Assembly (NCBI GenBank): GCA_903828145.1
Contig: CAIKKY010000028.1
Location: 1-64,000, forward strand
Direction: 5' to 3'
DNA from: an uncultured Hyphomicrobiales bacterium
Lineage (GTDB): Bacteria; Pseudomonadota; Alphaproteobacteria; Rhizobiales; Devosiaceae
DNA: 64,000 nt
This document shows positions 18,042 through 28,000 of the stretch, one piece after another. Position numbers and translations under genes: made by a program. Positions within the stretch are counted from its first letter, which is position 1; every line of letters begins with the position of its first letter. The notes beneath the pieces are model-generated. The model had not been told where the DNA came from. It did no database searches and worked only from the letters and a program-made list of their open reading frames with translations.

Positions 18042-18717
18042 GTCCATCAAGACCGCCGGTTTTCCGCGCCTTCAGCGCGTCGCAACCGGCCCTGAAAGCG
18101 TGGATAGTCTTGTCGATGACCTGGTGATGGCCATTGCCGGTCCGTCGCTGAGTGCCGACCGCCCGGAAGTGGACCAGTTCCAGCGCCGTATTTCTGAATT
18201 GCAGGGCCAGTCAGCCCCGGTAGCGCCTGTTTCGTCTGGCGGTGACGGGGCTGCTTTTGCGCCTGCTGCCGCCCCGGTTGAACCCGAGCGGGCCGCAACA
18301 GCACTGCGGACCCCGCACCCGATCGAGGAGCGGATGCGTCGGCTCGATCGCGCCTTGCGCAACCTCGACCCGGAGCCCGTTTCGCCGGAACCTGAGCCTG
18401 AGCCCGAACCGGCCGTGGCGATGGAGCCCGTGCCGGTGGCCCGCCCGGTCGTGCGCCCGGCACAACGGCCGCGCCCGGCGGACCCGGTTGCGGTGGTCGA
18501 TCTTGATGAGCCGTGGTTTGATGAGCCTCTGGCTGACGGGCGGCATGATCGCCGGTTCGTCCGCCGTATGCTGTTTGCCGCGGCGCTCGCGACCCTCGCG
18601 TTTTTGAGCATTCCCATCATGGCGCGGTTCGCCACTGCCCAGACGCAAAGCGAAAGCGTCGTGGCCGAGTCCACAGACACGCCGGATGGGGCGACTGGCG
18701 CCGCTGAAAAAGACTGA
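18028..18717 (+). CDS. Pro/Glu-rich single-pass membrane protein
   Basis: 229 residues. The N-terminus is basic, and a disordered middle is rich in Pro, Glu and Ala (a PEPEPEPEP run). One membrane helix lies near 182-203 (MLFAAALATLAFLSIPIMA), followed by a short polar tail. A short conserved-looking segment, HPIEERMRRLDRALRNLD, precedes the Pro-rich part. The start overlaps the end of the coiled-coil gene by 14 bp, so it is co-translated and likely works with it, for example as a membrane partner at the cell pole (inference). I do not recognise a family. Confidence 0.6.
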   Translation: MPKRESIKTAGFPRLQRVATGPESVDSLVDDLVMAIAGPSLSADRPEVDQFQRRISELQGQSAPVAPVSSGGDGAAFAPAAAPVEPERAATALRTPHPIEERMRRLDRALRNLDPEPVSPEPEPEPEPAVAMEPVPVARPVVRPAQRPRPADPVAVVDLDEPWFDEPLADGRHDRRFVRRMLFAAALATLAFLSIPIMARFATAQTQSESVVAESTDTPDGATGAAEKD

Positions 18718-18822
18718 GACGCACGGCGCCTGCTCCCGGCGCGACTGAGGTCGACAAAACGCTTTTCTCGGCCCCGGTGAGCGCCTACAAGGCCAGAACT
18801 GTTTTAATCGTGGGTTGTCCTG

Positions 18823-19515
18823 ATGCCATTCGGCCTTGATGCTACCGCCTTCGCCGCCTTCTTGCAGGTCATCATGATCGATCTGGTGCTGGCCGGTGAT
18901 AATGCGGTGGTGATCGGCCTCGCGGCTGCCGGGTTGCAGGCCTCGGTGCGGCGGCGCGCCATCCTGATCGGTATTCTGGCGGCGACCCTGTTGCGCATTG
19001 GCTTTGCGCTGATCACCACGCAATTGCTGTCTCTGGGGGGCGGACTGCTGGTGGCGGGCGGGCTGCTGCTGTTCTGGGTCTGCTGGAAAATGTACCGCGA
19101 GCTGAAAAGCGGTGCGCATGAATTTGACGCCGAAGCTGACGAGGCCCTTTCCGATACCGATTTCAACGCCGACGGCCGGGTGGCGGGCCGGGCGCCCCAG
19201 AAGTCCCTGCGGCAGGCGGTGCTGCAGATCATCATCGCCGATGTTTCGATGTCGCTCGACAATGTTCTGGCGGTCGCTGGCGCAGCGCAGCACCATGCCG
19301 AGGCGCTGATCTTCGGTCTTGCGCTGTCGGTTGTGATGATGGGCGTTGCGGCGTCGTTCATTGCCGGTCTGCTTAACCGCTTCCGCTGGATTGCCTGGGT
19401 CGGTCTTGTGATCATCTTCTATGTGGCGCTGCGCATGGTGTACCACGGGGCGGATGCGCTGATGGGCGAGGCCCTGCCGGCGATCCCGTTCATCAAGGAT
19501 GCGATAGCGCACTAA
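18823..19515 (+). CDS. TerC/YjbE family integral membrane protein
   Basis: 230 residues with about seven membrane helices and the two signature acidic motifs of the TerC family, IDLVLAGDNAVVIGLA and IADVSMSLDNVLAVAG, at the start of each half. YjbE/TerC members export manganese or help metalate exoenzymes. The 50-residue cytosolic loop (HEFDAEADEALSDTDFNADG) between the halves is acidic. No yybP-ykoY riboswitch is recognisable in the 105 bp upstream. A half CtrA-like TTAATCGTGGGTTGT lies just before the start. Confidence 0.85.
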   Translation: MPFGLDATAFAAFLQVIMIDLVLAGDNAVVIGLAAAGLQASVRRRAILIGILAATLLRIGFALITTQLLSLGGGLLVAGGLLLFWVCWKMYRELKSGAHEFDAEADEALSDTDFNADGRVAGRAPQKSLRQAVLQIIIADVSMSLDNVLAVAGAAQHHAEALIFGLALSVVMMGVAASFIAGLLNRFRWIAWVGLVIIFYVALRMVYHGADALMGEALPAIPFIKDAIAH

Positions 19516-19615
19516 AGGCTGAGGGCCATTACCCCTGCCATCGCTTGCCCGCCGGGATTTCCCTGATTAGAGTTTTCATATTCAAGACGGCCGCAAACAA
19601 AGGCGGCAGGGGGAT

Positions 19616-21562
<1,947 letters not shown>

Positions 21563-21584
21563 TCTCAGCCGCTTTTGCCGCATT

Positions 21585-21614
21585 CGGGGGGCATGATGCC
21601 CCCCGTTCTGTTTT
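21585..21614 (+). terminator. Intrinsic terminator after acs
   Basis: CGGGGGGCA-TGA-TGCCCCCCG perfect 9-bp stem followed by TTCTGTTTT. It overlaps the leader of the next gene, which therefore probably has its own promoter or depends on readthrough. Confidence 0.75.
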
Positions 21615-21627
21615 GAAGGGTGCCGAT

Positions 21628-22722
21628 ATGGCCGTTACGTTTGCTGCCCGCATGGGCCTCGTGCTTGTGGCGATCGGCCTGACGGTCGGTCTTGCCCGGG
21701 CCGCGACCCTCGAGCAGATGGCGGGGCAGATGATCCTGGTTGGCTTTGTCGGCACCGGGCCTGCCGATCCGGGGGTCAAAGCGGTGATTGCCGATCTGCG
21801 CGCGGGCGGGGTTGGCGGCGTGATGGTGCTGAAAACCAACCTTGGGTCCGCGGCCAAGATCAAAGCATTGACCGGCGCCCTGCGCACGGCCACCGATGGC
21901 GGACCGCCGCCGTTCATTGCCATTGATCAGGAGGGCGGGGCGGTTGCCCGGCTCGGGGCCAATACCGGCTTTCCGCAATTGCCCAATGCGGAAACCGAAG
22001 CGCGCACCCGCTCAGTGGACGAAGCCCGTTCGGACTATGCCGCGATGGCCGAGGGGCTGGCGCAGTTTGGCTTCAACCTCAATTTTGCGCCCGTGTTAGA
22101 CCTGAAGCTCAACCCGGATAACCCGGTGATTGCCCGCTTTGGCCGCTCCTTCTCGCGTGATGCTGGCGTTGTCACCGATTATGCGCGGGCCCTGATCGAG
22201 GCGCATCGGCTTGCCGGGGTCCTGACAGCGCTCAAGCATTTTCCCGGCCATGGCTCGTCAACCGCCGATAGCCATGAGGGAATAGCCGATATCACCGCCA
22301 CCTGGCGCGAAACGGAACTCGCGCCCTATCGGCAGCTCATCAATGAAGACATGGCCGATATGGTGATGATCGGCCATCTGGTGCACTTCGGACTTGACCC
22401 ATCGGGCCAGCCCGCGAGCCTCTCGGGGCCGGTGATTTCGGGCCTGTTGCGCGATACACTCGGATTTCCGGGCGTGGTGATTTCGGACGATCTCGAAATG
22501 GGCGCGATCCGGAAGAGCCATACGCTTGAGGAAACCGTGGTGGCGGCGGTGGAGGCGGGCACGGATATCCTGTTGTTTTCCAACACGCTGAAACCCCGGG
22601 CGAGCCTGGCCGATGAAGTGCGCGCCATTCTGGTGAACGAGGCCGAGGCCAACCCGGACTTTCGGGCCCGGATCGAGGCCAGTTACGCCCGGATCATGGC
22701 CCTGAAGGACCGGCTGAAATAA
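21628..22722 (+). CDS. Exported NagZ-like glycoside hydrolase family 3 enzyme
   Basis: 364 residues of the GH3 beta-N-acetylglucosaminidase type. The diagnostic loop KHFPGHGSSTADSH holds the His/Asp pair that NagZ uses as acid/base, and VISDDLEMGAI holds the nucleophile Asp. Substrate would be GlcNAc-anhydroMurNAc or related wall fragments. Unlike cytosolic NagZ, the N-terminus (MAVTFAARMGLVLVAIGLTVGLARA) is a signal-peptide-like segment, suggesting a periplasmic enzyme. ATG 21628 follows AAGGG. Confidence 0.85.
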   Translation: MAVTFAARMGLVLVAIGLTVGLARAATLEQMAGQMILVGFVGTGPADPGVKAVIADLRAGGVGGVMVLKTNLGSAAKIKALTGALRTATDGGPPPFIAIDQEGGAVARLGANTGFPQLPNAETEARTRSVDEARSDYAAMAEGLAQFGFNLNFAPVLDLKLNPDNPVIARFGRSFSRDAGVVTDYARALIEAHRLAGVLTALKHFPGHGSSTADSHEGIADITATWRETELAPYRQLINEDMADMVMIGHLVHFGLDPSGQPASLSGPVISGLLRDTLGFPGVVISDDLEMGAIRKSHTLEETVVAAVEAGTDILLFSNTLKPRASLADEVRAILVNEAEANPDFRARIEASYARIMALKDRLK

Positions 22723-22837
22723 ACTTGGCGGCGGTGTTTTCCCCATCTTCGGGCTCCAGTTGGACGGATTCACCTCTGCGCGCCGCCGCGGAATGCGATA
22801 AGAACCACCGCATGAGCGAATGGAGAGGACCGGCCCG

Positions 22838-23665
22838 ATGACCGAAACCGAGAGAGACGTGCGGCGCGTGCGTGCGCTGTTCATCTCGGATGTGCATCTG
22901 GGCATGCGGCCAACCCGCATTGCCGAGCTGAATGATTTTCTGCGCTGGCACGAGGCGGAAACCATCTATCTCGTGGGCGATATCGTTGATGGCTGGCGTC
23001 TCGCCAAGGCCTGGCACTGGCCGGCCGAGTATCACGCGCTCGTCGATATTCTGCTCGATAAGGCCATGGCCGGCACGCGCCTTGTGGTGCTGCCCGGCAA
23101 CCACGATGAATTCCTGCGCGAATATCTCGGCACGTATTTCGGCGAGATCGAATGCGTGGACCGCACCGTGCATACCACGGCGCAGGGCAAGACCTATCTC
23201 GTCATCCATGGCGACCAGTTCGATGTGGTGGTGGCCCATGCCAAGTGGCTCGCCCATGTGGGTGACTGGGCCTACCGCTTTGCGCTTCGGGTCAATGTGG
23301 TCATTAACTGGGTGCGGCGGCGCCTGGGGCTCACCTACTGGTCGCTGTCGGCCTGGGCCAAGCACAAGGTGAAAAACGCCGTGAGCGTGATTGGCCGCTT
23401 TGAAGAGGCGCTGACGCTTGAGGCCCACGAGACCGGCGCCGATGGCGTGATCTGCGGCCATATTCACTATGCCGATATGCATGAGCGGACGGGCATCCAC
23501 TACGTCAATACCGGCGATTGGGTGGAAAGCTGCACGGCGGTGGTGGAAACCCCCGAGGGACTTCTCGAGCTAGTACACTGGACGCAGCCGGCTGTGCCGC
23601 GCAAACCGCGCAAGCTGCGGCTCAGGCGTCCGCCGCGTGAGCAACGGGCCGGTGCGCGCAACTAA
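22838..23665 (+). CDS. LpxH-like UDP-2,3-diacylglucosamine diphosphatase family protein
   Basis: 275 residues, a calcineurin-like metallophosphoesterase with the five metal-site blocks in order: ISDVHLG, GDIVDGWR, GNHDEF, HGDQFD and GHIHYAD. Relatives hydrolyse UDP-2,3-diacylglucosamine to lipid X in lipid A synthesis, or act on other diphosphates; this long form is related to LpxH but is not canonical. The C-terminus is very basic (RKPRKLRLRRPPREQR), suiting the membrane surface. ATG 22838 is chosen for GGAGAGG upstream; an in-frame ATG at 22820 is possible. Confidence 0.75.
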   Translation: MTETERDVRRVRALFISDVHLGMRPTRIAELNDFLRWHEAETIYLVGDIVDGWRLAKAWHWPAEYHALVDILLDKAMAGTRLVVLPGNHDEFLREYLGTYFGEIECVDRTVHTTAQGKTYLVIHGDQFDVVVAHAKWLAHVGDWAYRFALRVNVVINWVRRRLGLTYWSLSAWAKHKVKNAVSVIGRFEEALTLEAHETGADGVICGHIHYADMHERTGIHYVNTGDWVESCTAVVETPEGLLELVHWTQPAVPRKPRKLRLRRPPREQRAGARN

Positions 23666-23736
23666 GCGCGGGCTTTTATATCCAGGTGAAAGCGTGAACA
23701 GTGGCGCGACTTGAGTCGCCCCGGAGCCTTTTGTTT

Positions 23737-24960
23737 ATGTCCCGTTTTCCCGTCAGCACCCGGCTTTCGCCCGAGGTGCGGGCTTCGATTTTCCATTTTA
23801 CCGTTTTTGGGTCGACTGGCGTCGCCTCGGTCTATTTCGGCATCTGGCTCAAAAGCCACGGCGTCGCTGAAAGCGAGATCGGCATCATCAATGCCCTGCC
23901 GCTGATTGCCATGCTGATGGTCAATGTGCTGATCGGGCGATTGGCCGACAAGGCCAGTGACTGGCGGGTGATGATTATCGGGCTCTCGGTGCTGGCGGGG
24001 ATTGCCCCGGCGCTTTTGTTCTTTGTCAGCGGATTTTGGGCCATTGCGGCGGCCTGGGTGCTGATTGCCGTGCCCACATCGGCCATGGTGCCGATTGTCG
24101 ATGCGGCGACCATGCGCATGACCGAGCGGCGCGGCACCGATTTCGCCGCCGTTCGCGCCTGGGGCACGCTGGGCTATATGGCAGCGACAGCCGGGGCGGG
24201 GCCGCTGATCGGCTATCTCGGCGGCTGGTCCTTTGTGCCGCTGGTCGTCGGGCTCGCGCTCGTGCGGGTTCTGGCGTCGCTGCAATTGCCGGTGTTCCGG
24301 GGCGAAGCGGCCCGGGCGCAGGCGAAGCCGGTCGTGCCGCCCGAGGCCCGCGCCATGCTGAGGAAGCCCTGGTTCATGGCGGCGCTCATCGGCATCGCCA
24401 TGCTCTACGGTAGCCATTCGGCGCTCGGCGCTTTTGGCGCGCTGCAATGGCTGGCCCAGGGCATTCCCGAGGGCGTGATCGGCCTTCTGATCGCCACGAT
24501 GGCGGCCGCTGAGGCCGCGATGATGTTCCTGTGGAAGCGCATCAGGCTCCGGGTTTCGGCGCGGCATCTCGTGATGATCGCCTCGCTGGTTGCTGCCGCG
24601 CGTTGGGTGGCCATGGCGTTTCAGCCGCCGCTTTACGTGTTGTTTGCCCTGCAATTGCTGCACAGCATTACCTTTGCCGTCGGTTATCTCGCCGGCATGT
24701 ATTTCATCGCCAACTGGACCGATGATACTATTGCGGCCGAAGCGCAGGGCTTCAGCTATGTGCTGCAACAGGCCACTTCCATCCTGGTGCTCATTGGCAT
24801 GGGGGCGCTGATTGCGGCCTTTGGCTCGGCGGCCTGGATCGGGCTCGGGGCCTTTGCCGGCTGTGGGGCGGTGCTCGTCTGGGTGTCGCTGCGGATGCAG
24901 CCGAAACAGGGGCACCCTGTGGATCAGGCGTCCCTCGACATTGCCGACCCGATGGCGTGA
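23737..24960 (+). CDS. MFS transporter, HcaT/nucleoside-symporter-like
   Basis: About 407 residues with 12 predicted membrane helices. The short MFS loop motif NVLIGRLADKASDWR after helix 2 and GTDFAAVRAWGTLGYMAA place it in the MFS_1_like group (HcaT, NupG relatives). Substrate is unknown. GGAG at 23723 supports ATG 23737 (MSRFPVSTRLS). It converges on the giant coiled-coil gene, with a shared terminator between. Confidence 0.8.
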   Translation: MSRFPVSTRLSPEVRASIFHFTVFGSTGVASVYFGIWLKSHGVAESEIGIINALPLIAMLMVNVLIGRLADKASDWRVMIIGLSVLAGIAPALLFFVSGFWAIAAAWVLIAVPTSAMVPIVDAATMRMTERRGTDFAAVRAWGTLGYMAATAGAGPLIGYLGGWSFVPLVVGLALVRVLASLQLPVFRGEAARAQAKPVVPPEARAMLRKPWFMAALIGIAMLYGSHSALGAFGALQWLAQGIPEGVIGLLIATMAAAEAAMMFLWKRIRLRVSARHLVMIASLVAAARWVAMAFQPPLYVLFALQLLHSITFAVGYLAGMYFIANWTDDTIAAEAQGFSYVLQQATSILVLIGMGALIAAFGSAAWIGLGAFAGCGAVLVWVSLRMQPKQGHPVDQASLDIADPMA

Positions 24961-24980
24961 GCCACGGCGCTGGCCGCAAG

Positions 24981-25011
24981 AAAAAGGCCCTCCAGCATGG
25001 AGGGCCTTTTT
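24981..25011. terminator. Bidirectional intrinsic terminator
   Basis: AAAAAGGCCCTCCA-GCA-TGGAGGGCCTTTTT: the stem is flanked by A and T runs on both sides, so it serves both convergent genes. Confidence 0.92.
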
Positions 25012-25041
25012 ATTTCACCGCCAGGAGAGAGCCAAGCGGCC

Positions 25042-28000
25042 TCAGCCGAGGCGGCCGGCGGCATGGGCCAGCATGGTGTAGACGCGGCCGCGATCCGACA
25101 GCAGGATCTCGCGGGTTTCTTCCATCGGTCGCGACCCGGCGGCGGCGCGTTTCAGCAAGTGCTCGAACTCGTTCATGTAGCTCTGTGCGGTCTGGGCGAA
25201 TTCAGTGTCGCGGGTGAGGCGCTTGCGCACATCGTCGTAGGTGGCCTGGCCGCCGAGCGTGTAGATGCGGCGCGAGAACGTGCCGACCTCTCCGTTCTGA
25301 TAGCGGGCCCAGGCATCGGCCAGGGCCGTCGGTTCAATCGCCCGGGCGATATCATCGGTGAGGCCGTTCAGCGGCTTGGCGGTGGGCGCTGGCGGCGTCG
25401 CCGGGCGCGGATTGGCGGTCGCCGGCGTGCCTGAGGCATTGCGCAGCACGTCGCGCAGCCAGCCGCCATTGACATCGGGTGCCGCAGGCTCGGGCGTGCG
25501 GGCCGGGGCCGGGGGAGCCGGATTAAAGGCAGATGGTGCCGGTGCGAGCGGCGTTGCAGGCGCCGCAGAGGCGGGCTGCGGCGCGGGCGCGGGCGGGGCG
25601 GGCTGAATAGGCGCCGGCTGCTGCGGCGCGGGCATTTCAGCGCGCGGTGCAGGGGCGGGCTGGCGCGGGGCCGGTGCCGGCGACGGTCGCGCGTTCGAGA
25701 GGTCATAGGTCTGGGGCTGAGCGCGGACAATGGCGTTGAGTTCGGACAGGGCCTCGATCTGTTCGGCCACAACGCGGCGCATGGCGGCGGCGCTGGCGCG
25801 GGTTTCCTCCGGCAGATCGAGCACGCCCTTGGCCAGTTCGGAGCGGGTGGCTTCGAGTTCCGAGCCGACTTCGCGCGCGGTGGCGCGCATGGCCGATGCG
25901 GTTTCCCCAAAGCGCAGGCTCGCCTGTTCAAGCGCCTGCTGCATTTCGAGGATCATGGTGGCCTGGGTCTGGCGCAGGGCGTCGGCGGCCCGTTCGCTTT
26001 CGGTGCTGGCGTTGGTGGAGAAGGACGAAATGCGGCCCAGCACCTTTTCCGAGGTCGAGCGCATCGCGTCTTCCAAAAGATTGCTGGAGGAGGCCAAGGC
26101 CGCGCGCATCTTGTCATTATTGACGCTGACGAGACGATCAAAGCCCTGGGCGGCCTGCTCGATGGTTTCGGCCACGGCGATGGTCGAGGTCTCGAGGGTC
26201 TGTTCCATGCCGCTGCGCACCGCCGTGAGGCGGGCTTCGGTTTCCGACACGGTTTCGGCGATGGACTGGGCAAAGCCGCGCATGCGGGCATCAATCTCGT
26301 CGGCGCGCGAGGTGAAGCTGTGGGCCAGCGCATGGATGGCCGCCCGGCGCTCGTCGACCGTGGAGAGGGTCAGGGTGCCGGCCGCGCTGAGGCTGGTGGC
26401 AGCCTGATTGAGGCTCGTGGCTTCCGTTTCAAGCGTGCCGAGCAGACTGCCGAACTCGGAGACCATGCCCGAGATCGAGCCCTGAAGGGCACCCACATGT
26501 TCGGACACCAGGCGGCCCGCTTCTTCGGTGGCCGAAATCGCTTCGCGCACAGTGCCGGCGTAATTGGCCGTCTGGTGGGCGACGCTGTTTTCAAGGTGGG
26601 CGAGGTTGGCGGTCGAGCTTTCCAGCACGGTTTGTAGGAGCACGTTCGAATCATTGAGCTTGCCGAGTGCGGCGGTCACATCGGTGAGGATGCGGGCCGT
26701 AGACTGGCTCATGAGGCTTTCGGCCTGGCTCGCATGCTGCGACAAGGCCTGGCCGAGAATGCCGGTGTGGCCGACAAGCGCCTGTTCCAGCTGGTTCGAC
26801 CGGTCGGCAACCAGCGTGCCCAGCGCATCGGTATGCTCGGTGACTACGCGGTTGATCTCGAGCACACGGCCGCCCACAGCGTCGGCTGCGGCCACGGCCT
26901 TGATCGACAGCAGGTTATCGAGGTCGCGCGAGGTCGACTGGATCTGGTCGAGCGCGGTGCGCACGGCAATGTCCATGCGGTCAGCGGTGCCGTTGATGTC
27001 GTCGGCAATGGTCTTGGTGGCCGAGACAATGCGGCGCGTGATGGTTTCTTCAATGCGATCGGCGCCCGATTCAAGATCGGTCATCGATTGCACCAGGGCC
27101 GTGTTGATGGCGCTGTTGAGCGCCGCAAGACGCTCGGCGGTGATGTCGGCCCGGGCGGTGATGGCCTCGGGCAGGGTGCCGAGACGCTGGTCCACCATGT
27201 CGGTGATGGCCTTGCGGGCGGAATTGACGCCGGTTTCGATAATATCGGCAGCGCGGCGGGCGTTTTCGCCCACGGTCGAGGCGGCGCCATCGATGCGGCC
27301 AACCACGCCGGTTTCCGCATCGGCGATGCGCAGGATGACATTATCCACGCCCCGGCCAAGGCTTTCGCCCATTTCAGCGACCTTGCTCTCGATGAGCTGG
27401 GTCACGGCGCGTGAGCGGTCATTCATGGTTTCGGCCACGCCGCGCACGCTGATGTCGATGGTGTCGGCGGCGGTGCGGGCCTGCTCTTCGATGGTGCGGG
27501 CCAGTTCGCTGGTGCGGTCGGCAATCGCCGCCGAGATTTCAACAGTATGGCTGCCCAGCGTCTCGGACAGTTGCTTGGTGCGTTCGGCCAGCGTTTCGCC
27601 AAGTTCAGCCGCCCGTGTGCCCACCGACGCCGCCAATGCCTCGGTGCGCTGATCGAGCGTTTCGGCAATGGCCTGATTGTGGGCCCCCAGCGTGTCATCG
27701 ATGCCCTTGGCATGCTTCATGATGGTGGCATCAAGCGTCTGGGCATGGGCCGAAATCGTCTGGTCGAAGGCACTCACGTGCTGGGCGAGGCCGGAATCGA
27801 GTTCGCGGCCGCGCGCCTCGATCTGGGCGCTGAGATCAGCAGTGCGGGTAACGATGATTTCCGAGAATTCGCTGGTGCGCTCGGCCAGTGTCGAACCGAG
27901 TTCGGCGGTCCGCTGGGCAATCGTCTGTTCCAGCGCATCGGCGCGGGTGTTGAGCGACAGTTCGAGGTCGCGGGTGCGGGAGGACAGGGCCTCGTCGATT

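Noticed and set aside
18718-18822. yybP-ykoY manganese riboswitch before the TerC gene
   Set aside because: The conserved L1 and L3 sequences of that riboswitch are not found in the 105 bp.
23703-23720. Terminator before the MFS transporter gene
   Set aside because: GGCGCGACTTGAGTCGCC can fold, but the following T-rich stretch is broken by GGAGCC, which serves as the ribosome site.
26564-27652. 362-codon plus-strand frame inside the giant gene
   Set aside because: Mirror of the repeat region of the minus-strand protein.
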